Part shown: piece by piece, positions 54,717 to 64,000 of the stretch
Position numbering within the stretch: the stretch's first letter is position 1
Layout of the letters: the number at the start of each line of letters is the position of its first letter
Source of the DNA: an uncultured Methylococcaceae bacterium
Lineage (GTDB): Bacteria > Pseudomonadota > Gammaproteobacteria > Methylococcales > Methylomonadaceae
NCBI GenBank assembly: GCA_903917345.1
Contig: CAIXAE010000006.1
Coordinates: 31,739-95,738, forward strand
Direction: 5' to 3'
DNA length: 64,000 nt
Notes under the pieces: model-generated
Database searches by the model: none
Told to the model about the DNA's origin: nothing
Seen by the model: the letters and a program-made list of their open reading frames with translations, nothing else
Translations under genes and position numbers: made by a program

Positions 54717-57284
54717 TTAGACTGTTTCTACTGTATCTGCTTTCTTTTGATAGTTGGCAAGTTGATTAAAGTTGAGGTATCGATAAGAATCAGCTGCTGA
54801 ACTACTAATTTGTTCTGCGTAGACCTTGTATTCCTCAACAGTCGGTATTTTACCTAATAGTGAACACACCGCAGCAAGCTCAGCAGATGATAAATACACA
54901 TTAGCACCATTACCTAAACGGTTAGGGAAGTTACGAGTTGATGTAGAAACGACCGTAGTATTTTCACCTACACGTGCTTGGTTCCCCATACATAATGAAC
55001 AACCCGGCATTTCCATACGAGCACCCGCTTTACCAAAAGTACTGTAATAGCCTTCTTCAGTTAATTGAGTTTGATCCATCTTTGTCGGTGGTGCTACCCA
55101 TAAACGCGTGGGTAATTCACCTTTTTGTTGCTCAAGTAACTTACCTGCCGCGCGGAAGTGACCAATATTGGTCATACATGAACCTAAGAATACCTCATCA
55201 ATCTTAGTGCCCGCGACTTCAGATAATGGCTTAATATCATCAGGATCATTAGGGCAAGCGAGGAGGGGTTCTGTAATTTCGTTCATATTGATTTCAATAA
55301 TCTCGAAATATTCGGCATCTGCATCGGGCTCAAGAAGTACAGGATTTGCTAACCACTCTTCCATACTATTGATACGACGTTTTAGCGTACGCTCATCACC
55401 ATAACCTTCAGCGATCATCCATTTAAGCAGAGTCATATTTGAGTTTAGGTACTCACGAATCGGCGCTTCATTTAAACGGATAGTACAACCCCCAGCAGAA
55501 CGTTCTGCAGAAGCATCTGATAATTCAAACGCTTGTTCAACTTTTAAATCAGGTAAGCCTTCAATCTCAAGGATACGACCGGAGAAGACGTTTTTCTTAC
55601 CTTTTTTATCAATGGTTAATAGACCGCGTTTAATAGCTGCATAAGGAATGGCATTAACCATATCTCTTAGCGTAATACCCGGTTGCATTTCTCCGGTAAA
55701 ACGCACTAAAACAGATTCAGGCATATCCAGTGGCATAACGCCGGTTGCAGCGGCAAAAGCCACTAAACCTGATCCAGCAGGGAATGAAATACCTAAAGGA
55801 AAACGGGTATGCGAGTCACCGCCTGTCCCGACAGTATCAGGTAAAAGCATGCGATTTAACCAAGAATGAATAATGCCATCACCTGGACGTAATGAAACGC
55901 CACCACGATTCATAATAAAGTCAGGCAAGGTGTGTTGCATGGTGACATCAACAGGTTTTGGATAAGCCGCGGTATGACAGAATGATTGCATCACTAGGTC
56001 AGCAGAAAAACCTAAACAAGCCAAATCTTTCAATTCGTCTCGTGTCATGGGGCCTGTCGTATCTTGTGAGCCAACGGTAGTCATGTAAGGTTCACAATAC
56101 GTATTAGGACGTACACCTTTAACACCGCAGGCTTTACCCACAATTTTTTGAGCCAAAGTAAAACCTTTAGTGGTCTCTGCTTCTGAGCTTGGTCTTAAGA
56201 ACACATCAGATGCATCTAAGCCTAATGATTTTCTAGCTCTATCTGTTAAACCACGGCCAATAATTAACGGGATTCGGCCACCTGCGCGTACTTCATCAAG
56301 AATAATGTCAGTTTTTAAAGCAAAGTTACAAACCACTTCATCGGAATCATGACGTTTAATGACCCCTTCGTAAACGTAGATGTCAATCACATCGCCCATG
56401 GCTAAGTTAGTCACGTCACATTCAAAGGGTAATGCGCCAGAGTCTTCCATAGTATTGAAGAAGATCGGGGCAATTTTGCCACCGATACACACACCGCCAT
56501 CCCGTTTATTAGGGATAAAAGGAATATCGTCACCGATGTACCATAATACAGAGTTAGTAGCTGATTTACGCGAAGAACCCGTACCTACAACATCGCCTAC
56601 ATAAGCAACGGGGAAGCCTTTTGTTTGAAGTTCTTCAATTTGTTGTTCTGCATTAGTAATACCTTCTCTTGGTATTTTTAGCATCGCTTTAGCATGTAGA
56701 GGAATATCAGGTCTTGACCATGCATCGGGAGCAGGGGATAAATCGTCAGTATTCGTTTCCCCAGTTACTTTAAAGACTGTAACCGTTGTTTTATCAGCAA
56801 CCGGTGGTTTGCGTGTAAACCATTCAGCATCCGCCCATGATTGAATCACTTTTTTGGCGGCCTCGTTACCTGCAAGTGCTTTTGCTTCAACATCATGGAA
56901 AGCATCAAAAATAAGTAAAGTGTGTGATAAACCTTTAACAGCGATAGGCGCCAAGGTAGGATGGTCTAATAAATCGATCAGAGGGGTAATGTTATAACCA
57001 CCGAGCATTGTGCCTAATAACTCTGTGGCGTCTTCAGCTGTTAAAATAGGTGAAAAAGTTTCACCCTTTGCGAGAGCGGTTAAAAAACTGGCTTTAACAT
57101 AAGCGGCTTCGTCTACACCGGCAGGAACACGGTTTGCTAATAGATCAAGAATAAATTCTTCTTCACCTTGAGGTGGGTTTTTAATCAATTCAACTAAAGC
57201 AGTGGTTTGTTCAGCATCAAGTGGTTTAGGCACAACACCTTCGCTAGCGCGTTCTTCAACATGTTGGCGGTACTGTTTTAGCAT
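54717..57284 (-). CDS. acnB: Aconitate hydratase B
   Basis: Citrate/isocitrate isomerase of the TCA cycle. The 855-residue protein starts [21 protein letters not shown] and has the AcnB-specific N-terminal HEAT-like and swivel domains. The [4Fe-4S] cysteines are in GSCMTNIGH and [14 protein letters not shown]. All other motifs fit AcnB rather than AcnA. The ribosome site TAGGAGCC precedes the ATG. Upstream there is about 300 bp without a gene (57285-57586). Confidence 0.97.
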   Translation of the reverse strand: MLKQYRQHVEERASEGVVPKPLDAEQTTALVELIKNPPQGEEEFILDLLANRVPAGVDEAAYVKASFLTALAKGETFSPILTAEDATELLGTMLGGYNITPLIDLLDHPTLAPIAVKGLSHTLLIFDAFHDVEAKALAGNEAAKKVIQSWADAEWFTRKPPVADKTTVTVFKVTGETNTDDLSPAPDAWSRPDIPLHAKAMLKIPREGITNAEQQIEELQTKGFPVAYVGDVVGTGSSRKSATNSVLWYIGDDIPFIPNKRDGGVCIGGKIAPIFFNTMEDSGALPFECDVTNLAMGDVIDIYVYEGVIKRHDSDEVVCNFALKTDIILDEVRAGGRIPLIIGRGLTDRARKSLGLDASDVFLRPSSEAETTKGFTLAQKIVGKACGVKGVRPNTYCEPYMTTVGSQDTTGPMTRDELKDLACLGFSADLVMQSFCHTAAYPKPVDVTMQHTLPDFIMNRGGVSLRPGDGIIHSWLNRMLLPDTVGTGGDSHTRFPLGISFPAGSGLVAFAAATGVMPLDMPESVLVRFTGEMQPGITLRDMVNAIPYAAIKRGLLTIDKKGKKNVFSGRILEIEGLPDLKVEQAFELSDASAERSAGGCTIRLNEAPIREYLNSNMTLLKWMIAEGYGDERTLKRRINSMEEWLANPVLLEPDADAEYFEIIEINMNEITEPLLACPNDPDDIKPLSEVAGTKIDEVFLGSCMTNIGHFRAAGKLLEQQKGELPTRLWVAPPTKMDQTQLTEEGYYSTFGKAGARMEMPGCSLCMGNQARVGENTTVVSTSTRNFPNRLGNGANVYLSSAELAAVCSLLGKIPTVEEYKVYAEQISSSAADSYRYLNFNQLANYQKKADTVETV

Positions 57285-57586
57285 AATTGGCTCCTAGTAG
57301 AGTTTTTTAAAAAATTTACAGGTTAACAACACAAGCCAAAGAAATAGTGTCATTGGGTTGTGCCCTGATTTAAAGCTTGATTAGTTGAGGGTAAAATAAT
57401 CAAACTATAATTAATATGAAGTCACCTCGGGGTATAAAGATTAAAACAGAGAATGCTTTTCAAAACGCATTGACCTAGATAATAACATTGCTGGCATCAT
57501 TATCAACAAAAAATGCACAAAAAACCTATGTTCTAGGTCATTGTGAGGTTAATAAGATCATAAGCACACATGAGGAGAGTTTAATA
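57285..57586. other. Intergenic region between divergent acnB and the zinc-ribbon gene
   Basis: About 302 bp that must contain two divergent promoters. A TTGACC at 57470-57475 is the best -35 on the plus strand but has no clear -10 partner. An AT-rich core lies at about 57395-57415. No RNA gene or repeat seen. Confidence 0.45.
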
Positions 57587-57874
57587 ATGAACAAATGCCA
57601 GGTTTGTGGCGCAGAACACGACCCAAAAGAAATACGCTGCGCTGATTGTGGAACGTTTTATCCCACTTTAGCGGAGTTACTAGCGGCTGAAGAAATGTAT
57701 GAAGAACAGCAAACCTTTAAAGGTTTTCTTAAAAGGATATTGGGTGCAGAAAGTGTAAAGCAGGGGGTGTGTAACGAGTTTAAGCTGTTTAAGGCTGGAT
57801 TATCTAATACAGCCTTATTTACGCTTTATGTGATTGCGGCGTTTATCTTTGCATTACTGATTACAGTGATTTAG
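57587..57874 (+). CDS. Small zinc-ribbon membrane protein
   Basis: A 95-residue protein: an N-terminal zinc ribbon with four cysteines ([22 protein letters not shown], Cys4, Cys7, Cys18 and Cys21), a charged linker and one C-terminal membrane span (about 74-95: [17 protein letters not shown]). ATG 57587 is chosen because of the strong GAGGAG site at about 57572; the longer frame from 57488 is spurious. Function unknown; such proteins may scaffold cytosolic-membrane contacts. Confidence 0.75.
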   Translation: MNKCQVCGAEHDPKEIRCADCGTFYPTLAELLAAEEMYEEQQTFKGFLKRILGAESVKQGVCNEFKLFKAGLSNTALFTLYVIAAFIFALLITVI

Positions 57875-58791
57875 CCTTTACCGCGGGTACGTGATTTATC
57901 TTTAGACGATTCTAAGGTTTCAAAGCGCTTTTCAATAAACTGGATGATCATTTCTGCGATGTCTTTCTGACTAGCGGTTTCAATACCTTTTAAGCCCGGT
58001 GAAGAATTAACTTCCATAATGACTGGACCGTGATTAGAACGCAGCATATCAACGCCGCACACATTTAAGCCCATTATTTTTGCTGCCCGCACAGCCGTTG
58101 ATCTTTCTTCAGGTGTTAAACGGATAAGTTCTGCAGAGCCGCCACGATGAAGATTAGATCTAAACTCGCCTTCTTCAGCTTGTCTTTTCATAGAAGCGAC
58201 CACTTTATCACCGACCACGAAACAGCGAATATCACTACCACCCGCTTCTTTAATGAACTCTTGCACCATGATGTTGGCATTAAGCCCCATAAACGCTTGA
58301 ATAACACTTTCTGCCGCATTATGCGTTTCTGCTAATACCACGCCAATACCTTGGGTGCCTTGCAATAATTTAATCACTAAGGGAGCACCGCCCACTTGTG
58401 AGATTAAATCTTCAATGTCATCAGGATTGTTGGCAAAGCCAGTGACCGGTAAGCCTATGCCTTTTCTAGCAAGTAACTGCATAGAACGTAATTTATCACG
58501 CGATCTTGATATAGCGACTGATTCATTAAGCGGAAAGACATTCATCATCTCGAATTGTCTTAGAACCGCCGTACCGTAAAAAGTCACAGAAGCACCGATA
58601 CGGGGGATAACCGCATCAAATCCCGTTAAGTCTTCGCCTCGGTAATGAATGGACGGATTGTGCGAGGTTATGTTCATATAACAACGCAACACATCCAATA
58701 CTCTGACCTCGTGGCCTCGAGCCTCTGCCGCTTCGACAAGACGGGCAGTTGAGTAGAGTTTAGAATTACGCGATAAAATAGCAATTTTCAT
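57871..58791 (-). CDS. rimK: Ribosomal protein S6--L-glutamate ligase RimK
   Basis: ATP-grasp ligase that adds glutamates to ribosomal protein S6. The 306-residue protein starts [22 protein letters not shown] and has [13 protein letters not shown], the ATP-grasp loop [14 protein letters not shown] and [12 protein letters not shown]. This is the RimK form near the E. coli length. The stop codon overlaps the end of the convergent zinc-ribbon gene by four bases. Confidence 0.93.
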   Translation of the reverse strand: MKIAILSRNSKLYSTARLVEAAEARGHEVRVLDVLRCYMNITSHNPSIHYRGEDLTGFDAVIPRIGASVTFYGTAVLRQFEMMNVFPLNESVAISRSRDKLRSMQLLARKGIGLPVTGFANNPDDIEDLISQVGGAPLVIKLLQGTQGIGVVLAETHNAAESVIQAFMGLNANIMVQEFIKEAGGSDIRCFVVGDKVVASMKRQAEEGEFRSNLHRGGSAELIRLTPEERSTAVRAAKIMGLNVCGVDMLRSNHGPVIMEVNSSPGLKGIETASQKDIAEMIIQFIEKRFETLESSKDKSRTRGKG

Positions 58792-58977
58792 GATTTACAG
58801 ACGATAACTTAAGATAAGGTATATTTTGGCATGAAAAATAAATACAAGCACACTAAATACCCTAATTCTTTGTAAAAAAATTATTGAGTAGGTAACGATT
58901 ATAAAGGGGTGGCGAGAATATGAGTGTTAAAGTTTCATTAAAGATGGTCTACAAAGTCTTTTAAAGAGCGATAAAAT

Positions 58978-59793
58978 ATGCCTGAATTACCCGAAGTAGA
59001 AACCACCTGTAGAGGGATTGCGCCTCATATTAAAGACCAAACGTTTAAGAAAGTTATTATTCGCCAAGGCAGTCTGCGATGGCCAGTGCCCCAGACATTG
59101 GTCGATAAACTTCCCGGATTAACAGTTTTGTCTGTTACCAGACGAGCTAAGTACATTTTAATTAAAACGGCTGAAGGCACCTTGATTATTCATTTGGGTA
59201 TGTCAGGGAGTTTGCGCATTATTATGGATGGCCAAGCGCCTAAAAAACATGATCATATTGATTTTGTCTTTAGAGATGATCTGTTATTACGCTTTAATGA
59301 CCAGCGGCGCTTTGGTGCGGTGTTATGGACGACTGAAGCCATTGATGAGCATCTATTGATAAAAGATTTAGGCCCCGAGCCTTTACTAGATGACTTTAAT
59401 GCGCAATTGCTCTTAAAACGGGCAAAGCATCGTAAAGTGCCTGTTAAATCATTCATTATGGATAGTCATGTCGTCGTGGGTGTCGGAAACATTTATGCCA
59501 ATGAAGCCTTGTTTATGGCGGGGATTCACCCAGAACGACACGCAGGCACGATCACTTTAGCGGAATACGAAACACTGGTTAATGCCATTAAAGTTATATT
59601 AAAACGTGCTATTGAACAAGGGGGTACGACCTTACGTGATTTTGTAAATGAAGCGGGTAAGCCCGGTTATTTTAAACAGCAATTACAAGTCTATGGCCGA
59701 AAGAATCAAGCGTGTTTAACGTGTAACCATACTTTGACAGAGGTGAGGCTATCTAACCGATCCACGATTTTTTGTGCCGTTTGTCAAAAATAA
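58978..59793 (+). CDS. mutM: Formamidopyrimidine-DNA glycosylase MutM
   Basis: Base-excision repair enzyme for 8-oxoguanine. The 271-residue protein starts with the catalytic PELPEVETTCRGI (Pro2 nucleophile, Glu3), has the helix-two-turn-helix GVGNIYANEALFMAGI, and a C-terminal zinc finger CLTCNHTL ... FCAVC. A Lys57-type residue is seen near LIKTAEGTL. Full length and intact. Confidence 0.96.
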   Translation: MPELPEVETTCRGIAPHIKDQTFKKVIIRQGSLRWPVPQTLVDKLPGLTVLSVTRRAKYILIKTAEGTLIIHLGMSGSLRIIMDGQAPKKHDHIDFVFRDDLLLRFNDQRRFGAVLWTTEAIDEHLLIKDLGPEPLLDDFNAQLLLKRAKHRKVPVKSFIMDSHVVVGVGNIYANEALFMAGIHPERHAGTITLAEYETLVNAIKVILKRAIEQGGTTLRDFVNEAGKPGYFKQQLQVYGRKNQACLTCNHTLTEVRLSNRSTIFCAVCQK

Positions 59794-59829
59794 TAAAGTC
59801 TATAAAACAACATAATTAAGTCACTTAGG

Positions 59830-59857
59830 TTGCATTGTTGCTGTTTCAACCTATAAT
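59830..59857 (+). promoter_or_regulatory. Promoter of the cobalamin riboswitch/btuB unit
   Basis: TTGCAT (59830-59835) and perfect TATAAT (59852-59857), spacing 16 bp, just upstream of the riboswitch. A close match to the sigma-70 consensus. Confidence 0.6.
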
Positions 59858-59865
59858 ACACGTCT

Positions 59866-60075
59866 GCTTTCAGGTTCCATTGGACAGTTAAATCTAATGG
59901 TTAAACGGGAAGTCGGTAAGGTTAACACCAAATCCGACGCTGCCCCCGCAACGGTATATAAGTAAAGGATCATCGTTACGCCACTGTGTTAAAACATGGG
60001 AAGGTGATGATTCAGGTTAACACCACTTATAAGCCCGGAGACCGGCCCGTCAGCATATTCGCAACAGCGGAGGGC
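59866..60075 (+). ncRNA. Cobalamin (adenosylcobalamin) riboswitch
   Basis: A long leader RNA with the landmarks of the B12 riboswitch: the start CAGGTTCCATTGG, the GGGAAGTCGGT region (59909-59919), the core AATCCGACGCTGCCCCCGCA near 59931-59950, and the AGCCCGGAGACCGGCC element at 60032-60047. It sits between a good promoter and btuB. A hairpin with T run (60088-60119) follows, which would be the expression platform. So B12 should reduce btuB expression. Confidence 0.95.
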
Positions 60076-60087
60076 TGTCTTGTGGAG

Positions 60088-60119
60088 TGAATGCGCGCGA
60101 TCGTGCGCTTCATCTTTTT
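60088..60119 (+). terminator. Riboswitch expression-platform terminator
   Basis: Stem TGAA-T-GCGC with GCGC-TTCA (60088-60112, one bulge), closing a GCGATCGT-type loop, followed by a T run (60115-60119). It sits about 13 bp after the riboswitch and 54 bp before btuB, which suits transcription termination by B12. Confidence 0.6.
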
Positions 60120-60173
60120 AGTGTCCTCTGTTGTTATATTTAACCTCTATGCGCGGGCGGCGCAGTGAACACT

Positions 60174-62108
60174 ATGCAAAAATATATAATCAGCACCCTA
60201 ATGCTTGTGAGTTTTAGTACCCAATTACAAGCGCAAAATAACACCTACGATACAGCTTTAGAACTACCTAATATGGTGGTGACAGCTACTCGTACCGAAA
60301 CACCTGAAGATGAGGTAGGCAGTGCTATTACAGTCATCTCAGCAGAAGATATTGTTGCTAAGCGCATCACTAACGTAGCGGATGCACTTAGAACAGTTCC
60401 TGGCTTAGACGTTATTAGATCAGGGGGGATCGGCCAGCCAACGGCAGTTTATCTTCGTGGTGCTAATGCTAATCATACTTTAGTGTTAGTGGATGGCGTG
60501 GAGATGAACGATCCCTCTAGCCCCAATGGTGCTTTTGATTTTGCAAATCTTCAGACAGACAATATAGAGCGGATTGAAGTTGTTCGCGGTGCTGCCAGTG
60601 CGGCTTATGGATCTGATGCGATGGGTGGTGTCATTAATGTTATTACTAAAAAAGGGCAGGGCGCAACTAAATACACTGCTACAGCAGAAGGTGGGTCGTA
60701 TGATACTTGGAAAACCACGGGAGCAATTTCCGGCAGTACTGAACGGATAAATTATAGTTTGGATGCTTCAAGAATGGAGACTGCTGGTTTTTCTGCTGCT
60801 GATCATACTATGGGTAATACGGACCCTAACGGTCATAGAAACAATACAGTGAGTGGACGATCTGGGATTAAGGTCAATGATAATCTGGATTTAGGTCTTA
60901 CCTTGCGTTATAACGAAGGTAAGACCTTTAATGATGATTGTGGCGGTGTTAGTTGTGATAATACTGGAAATTACAATACATTCAATGAACTGTTTACACG
61001 AGGCTTTGGGCATCTTAAATTATTTGATGGCTTATGGGAGCAAACTATAGGCTCGGCCTATAGTCGTACGGATAGAAATAACGTAACTGTATTTAACCCA
61101 GCATCTCTCAATAGTTATGGCAATTCTATTGCGGCTAATTTGGGTGAAAAAGTCAAACTTGATTATCAAAGTATTTTTAATGTTCATAAGGCAAGCACAA
61201 TCACTCTAGGTGTAGAAGAAGAGGCTGATAGTTTAAGTAGTTCCGCGGCATCTCCTGACCTTTATGGGACAAATGCATCTATTCCACAAAAAACAATGAA
61301 TACGATCAGTGGCTATTTACAAGATCAGATAAATCTATTTGACCGTTCATTCACTACGGTGGGGGTGAGATATGATGATAACAATCGCTTTGGCGGCCAT
61401 GAAACTTGGCGAGTGAATGAGTTATATAACTTTAAAGAGACAGGCACCCGTCTAAAAGGTAATTACGGCACTGGTTTTAAAGCTCCATCACTTAATCAGC
61501 TTTATGACACTATTTATGGATCAGGTAATGCTAGTTTAAAGCCTGAAACAAGCGTTAACTGGGATGCAGGGTTAGAGCAGGATATAATTCGTAAAAAAGT
61601 CATGGCAGGCGTTAGCTATTTCAATAATAACTTTGATAACTTAATAGATTTTTTAAAGGTAGCACCCTATACAAATAACAATATAAGCCGAGCAAAAGTA
61701 AGTGGAGTTGAAACATTTTTAGAACTCCATCCTATAAATGATCTAACGTTTAGAGGTACTTATACTTATCAGCAAACATTAAATTTGGTTACTGATACCC
61801 AATTACTCCATAGACCCAGGAACAAGGCTAGTTTTGATGCCGATTATCAGTTTGTTGAGAAGGCACATGTTCATTTGAATGTCTTGATGGTAGGGCAAAA
61901 GGCAGATTCTGCTTATATATCAGGTGAATCCGTGCCATTAACTATTGGTAGTTATGCATTACTCAATCTAGCCGGTAGTTATGATGTACATAAAAACGTG
62001 CAACTTTTTGCTCGAATAGATAACGTGCTTAATAAACAATATGAAGAAGTATACGGTTACGGTACTTCAGGTGTCGCAGGTTACGGCGGTGTAAAGCTAG
62101 CTTATTAA
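60174..62108 (+). CDS. btuB: TonB-dependent vitamin B12 receptor BtuB
   Basis: Outer-membrane receptor for cobalamin. 644 residues: signal peptide (about 1-20, ending LQAQ), TonB box near ELPNMVVTATR, plug domain (about 30-150: DVIRSGGIGQPTAVYLRGANANHTLVLVDGVEMNDP, VIEVVRGAASAAYGSDAMGGVINVITKKG-type), and a 22-stranded barrel to the C-terminal aromatic. ATG 60174 is used; GTG 60165 would add three residues. The upstream riboswitch supports the B12 role. The next gene, a small membrane protein, is probably co-transcribed. Confidence 0.94.
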   Translation: MQKYIISTLMLVSFSTQLQAQNNTYDTALELPNMVVTATRTETPEDEVGSAITVISAEDIVAKRITNVADALRTVPGLDVIRSGGIGQPTAVYLRGANANHTLVLVDGVEMNDPSSPNGAFDFANLQTDNIERIEVVRGAASAAYGSDAMGGVINVITKKGQGATKYTATAEGGSYDTWKTTGAISGSTERINYSLDASRMETAGFSAADHTMGNTDPNGHRNNTVSGRSGIKVNDNLDLGLTLRYNEGKTFNDDCGGVSCDNTGNYNTFNELFTRGFGHLKLFDGLWEQTIGSAYSRTDRNNVTVFNPASLNSYGNSIAANLGEKVKLDYQSIFNVHKASTITLGVEEEADSLSSSAASPDLYGTNASIPQKTMNTISGYLQDQINLFDRSFTTVGVRYDDNNRFGGHETWRVNELYNFKETGTRLKGNYGTGFKAPSLNQLYDTIYGSGNASLKPETSVNWDAGLEQDIIRKKVMAGVSYFNNNFDNLIDFLKVAPYTNNNISRAKVSGVETFLELHPINDLTFRGTYTYQQTLNLVTDTQLLHRPRNKASFDADYQFVEKAHVHLNVLMVGQKADSAYISGESVPLTIGSYALLNLAGSYDVHKNVQLFARIDNVLNKQYEEVYGYGTSGVAGYGGVKLAY

Positions 62109-62231
62109 TATTACTGTGTTGTTTACATTTTATAATACGATGGGTAGAAACTTTTTCTTATCAATCCATTATAATAACTAAAATCTGTGCCAGAACGGCA
62201 TGATACTTTAACTTACTCTCTCACTATAAAT

Positions 62232-62801
62232 ATGAATATAAAACAAGGGTTGAAGCCTGAAAGTTTACCTATCCTTTTGATTACTTTGATGGTTATGACT
62301 CGTTTTCACCATTTTGGTGACGTACTACATTTACCTGATGCCTCATTAGCCGTATTTTTCTTTGCGGGCTTTTATCGTAAAAAAGCGTTATTAGGGTTCT
62401 TATTAGGCTTAGCGGCTTTAATCGATTTTATAGCGATTAAAAATGGCACCAGTGGTTGGTGTGTGACTCCAGCTTATGTATTTTTAATTCCTACTTACGC
62501 AACCCTATGGTTTGCAGGTCGCATTGCCGCTCGTTTTAATACGGGAAAAGAGAGTGACTTAGTAAAATCACTAGGCTTATTAATGCTATCAGCCAGTATG
62601 GCCTTTGTTATCTCAAACGCTAGTTTCTATGCGTTCTCTGGTAAATTTGATGCCTTAGCAATGGCAGATTATGTAGCGGAGATTCAACAGTACTTTATGC
62701 CGTATGTCGGATCAACTTTAGTATACGGAATAGTGGGATGGGCAGTTGTTAAATTGTTTAAAGCATTACCTGCGTTTTTATCAAATCGTAAAGCGGTTTA
62801 A
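62232..62801 (+). CDS. Membrane protein downstream of btuB, possible B12 transport component
   Basis: A 189-residue integral membrane protein with about five spans (SLPILLITLMVMTRFHHFG, LLGFLLGLAALIDFIAI, VTPAYVFLIPTYATLWFAG, LGLLMLSASMAFVI and a last one). The family (DUF6580-like, sometimes labelled BtuN) commonly follows btuB under B12 riboswitch control and is a candidate S-component-like or accessory part of cobalamin uptake. Sequence alone shows no substrate. ATG 62232 is preferred to GTG 62187. The gap from btuB is 123 nt. Confidence 0.7.
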   Translation: MNIKQGLKPESLPILLITLMVMTRFHHFGDVLHLPDASLAVFFFAGFYRKKALLGFLLGLAALIDFIAIKNGTSGWCVTPAYVFLIPTYATLWFAGRIAARFNTGKESDLVKSLGLLMLSASMAFVISNASFYAFSGKFDALAMADYVAEIQQYFMPYVGSTLVYGIVGWAVVKLFKALPAFLSNRKAV

Positions 62802-62820
62802 TTTTATTAAATAGCCGCCA

Positions 62821-62849
62821 TAAAAAATGGGCAGAAATCTCTGCCCATT
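62821..62849 (-). terminator. Terminator of the minus-strand fibronectin-like gene
   Basis: AATGGGCAGA (62826-62835) pairs with TCTGCCCATT (62840-62849) over a 4-nt loop. On the minus strand it is followed by TTTTTTA. It lies 29 bp past the end of the minus-strand gene and may also act weakly on the plus strand. Confidence 0.8.
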
Positions 62850-62878
62850 CATATCAGACCGATTTAAGGTCAATCAGA

Positions 62879-63493
62879 TTAAACAACCAACTTTCTAATC
62901 GGTTCACAAAAATCAGTGGTTCCTTCCGGTGTGACTATAGCCATTCTAAAGAAATAGTATTGTGCCGATTCTAAGCCCTGATGGATATAGGTTGCAGCCG
63001 TCGTGGTAGCAATCGTAACCCATACTGCATCCTCAGTTAGTACAGTGCCTTTATACATCTGCCAAATACACGACCGACCATTTGGAGCCTGCTTACCGAC
63101 TAATTTAACTGATCCTATATGCTCGCCATCTGTAGCGGCAATGGGGGGTTTATTAAAGGGTGTCGGTTGCTTAGACGCATGAAAACCACTGCTTAAAATC
63201 ATGGTTTCATCACCATTCGAAATTCTGTCGATATAACGCGCTTCTCTGATGTATAACAAATCGGCTTCTTTAACGACATCTCTAAGATGCGATTTGGCTG
63301 TGTACCCCCCGTCTTCAGCAGCTAGCATCGCCGTTTGGATATTAGCCACCGCCGTCGATAAAGCCGACAAAGGCACATCCGAGGCTACAAAATAAATATT
63401 CCCCGTTAACTTATCTATCACGTTTAAATAAAACTCAACCTTTATCGCCACTAACAATTTAACAAAATCTAATACAACTTTACTCTTTCTCAT
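62879..63493 (-). CDS. Fibronectin type III-like protein, unknown function
   Basis: A 204-residue soluble protein without a signal peptide. The N-terminal half (MRKSKVVLDFVKLLVAIKVE, DKLTGNIYFVASDVPLSALSTAVANIQTAMLAAEDGG) is helical; the C-terminal half (about 125-204) looks like a type III fibronectin beta sandwich (SVKLVGKQAPNGRSCIWQMYKG, QYYFFRMAIVTPEGTTDFCEPI). Such proteins are found in several environmental proteobacteria and Bacteroidetes; role unknown. Start ATG 63493 (minus); an upstream ATG at 63535 is possible. It is isolated at the end of the window. Confidence 0.65.
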   Translation of the reverse strand: MRKSKVVLDFVKLLVAIKVEFYLNVIDKLTGNIYFVASDVPLSALSTAVANIQTAMLAAEDGGYTAKSHLRDVVKEADLLYIREARYIDRISNGDETMILSSGFHASKQPTPFNKPPIAATDGEHIGSVKLVGKQAPNGRSCIWQMYKGTVLTEDAVWVTIATTTAATYIHQGLESAQYYFFRMAIVTPEGTTDFCEPIRKLVV

Positions 63494-63603
63494 GTCTATA
63501 CCTTGCGTTGGATAAAAAGGCAGTACCGCAAACACGTATCAAATATTAAAACCGTGGATGCAATAATGCGAAAAACTTAAGCGATGTAGAAAAAAATAAG
63601 AGC

Positions 63604-63730
63604 CGTTTTCTACAGGCATAAGGCTTAGGTGAAAATTGTGTGCTGTGCGTTTCTCGCAAATGGCTTGTGCGAGAGGGAGGTATGCGATTAATTTCGCCGA
63701 TAGGAAGATTGTTTACGCTTTTAGAAAACG
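63604..63730. repeat. Possible MITE-like element with 9-bp inverted ends
   Basis: The ends CGTTTTCTA (63604-63612) and TAGAAAACG (63722-63730) are perfect inverted repeats around about 109 bp. The inside holds a second hairpin, CTCGCA/TGCGAG (about 63653-63673). There is no transposase frame. No target-site duplication was confirmed. Confidence 0.35.
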
Positions 63731-63900
63731 CGAGACACTCAACGCAGGCTAAAACCTGCGGCTGGAGCACGCGAAACGCGATTGCAAACTCAAAAGAACA
63801 CGAAAAAAAATAAGGATTCGCGTATGGGTTAGAGCATACTCCTATTCAACATTCAATGTGTGGTTTATTTTAGTTCGCAGCGAAATTGATATTTTAGAAA

Positions 63901-63921
63901 CGTATCCAAGCCTTGGATACG
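63901..63921. repeat. 21-bp palindrome near the window end
   Basis: CGTATCCAAG (63901-63910) and CTTGGATACG (63912-63921) are perfect inverted arms around one base. Function unknown; it belongs to the hairpin-rich tail. Confidence 0.6.
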
Positions 63922-64000
63922 CTATTCGCGCTCGCTAAAAAATTAGTGGAGTTCACCGATTCGCGAAAAAAGTAAGGTAGCCACGGTTAACGTTTAATAT

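Larger units (their letters stand above)
63494..64000. other. Hairpin-rich non-coding tail, possible repeat element
   Basis: About 507 bp with no convincing gene. Hairpins are numerous: arms CGTTTTCTA (63604-63612) and TAGAAAACG (63722-63730) enclose about 110 bp, CGCAGG/CCTGCG at about 63742-63760, and a 21-bp palindrome at 63901-63921. The motif CGAAAAAA(A/-)(A/G)TAAGG appears twice (near 63799 and 63963). A 74-codon open frame on the minus strand (63546-63770) has unusual composition and may be a by-product of this element. It could be a MITE- or REP-like element. Confidence 0.5.

Noticed and set aside
63546..63770. 74-codon minus-strand frame
   Set aside because: It lies on a hairpin-rich stretch with possible repeat character and has many Pro, Arg, Cys and Ser residues; no ribosome site. 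Kept as part of the possible element, not as a gene.
1..64000. CRISPR arrays, tRNA, rRNA, integrase or transposase genes
   Set aside because: I looked for spaced direct repeats, tRNA T-loops and acceptor stems, and known mobile-element proteins. The only array found is the 41-bp tandem repeat without spacers, and no such gene was recognised.

Overview
This 64 kb window is ordinary chromosomal DNA of an AT-rich gammaproteobacterium. Gene order and content are gammaproteobacterial: phoBR, dnaX-ybaB-recR, rpoZ-spoT, lpxC next to a DciA-like gene, acnB, rimK, rlmJ, zapE and a small SRP RNA. A four-gene block for tetrahydromethanopterin/methanofuran synthesis (33221-36413) points to a C1-using (methylotrophic) host, most likely a methanotroph of the order Methylococcales. 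That assignment is an inference from the C1 cofactor genes and base composition, not from a marker gene.

Layout. 1-5255: end of an aminotransferase gene, then hom-thrC (threonine synthesis), a LysM L,D-transpeptidase and radA. 5256-8332 (minus): a kinase with an unusual C-terminal domain, rlmJ, an RMD1/DUF155 membrane protein and a small secreted protein. 8629-14999: an FAD-dependent oxidoreductase, phoBR with a possible Pho box, a DUF5710/metallopeptidase pair, a fructose-6-phosphate aldolase-like gene and a solitary hypE. 15182-23951: a YcbB-type L,D-transpeptidase facing a Tat-exported YcbK-like peptidase, a QEGLA-motif protein, a very large SNF2 helicase and a cupin. 24461-31877: a divergent sigma-70 factor, ftsH, a FixJ-like response regulator and a MASE1-PAS hybrid kinase broken by one frameshift. 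32001-32205: five tandem 41-bp repeats in non-coding DNA. 32327-37658: folP divergent from the methanopterin/methanofuran operon, then ispG.

37859-47255: an unlisted 45-residue membrane protein in front of a sigma-54 activator, a DEAD-box helicase, rhomboid protease, two alpha/beta hydrolases, trmL, hinT and the recR-ybaB-dnaX operon. 47288-57284: 4.5S RNA, spoT, rpoZ, pgk, a thioredoxin-like protein, zapE, lpxC, a DUF721 gene and acnB. 57587-64000: a zinc-ribbon membrane protein, rimK, mutM, a cobalamin riboswitch controlling btuB and a small membrane protein, a type III fibronectin-like protein, and a hairpin-rich non-coding tail that looks like a repeat element.

The parts that work together most clearly are the methanopterin/methanofuran operon, the B12 riboswitch/uptake unit, the phosphate-sensing phoBR pair, and the replication/repair and stringent-response clusters. 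No prophage, insertion sequence transposase, CRISPR array, tRNA or rRNA was found. The best leads for something undescribed are the 41-bp repeat array, the small membrane protein paired with a sigma-54 activator, the kinase/ParB-like fusion, and the divergent sigma factor beside ftsH.
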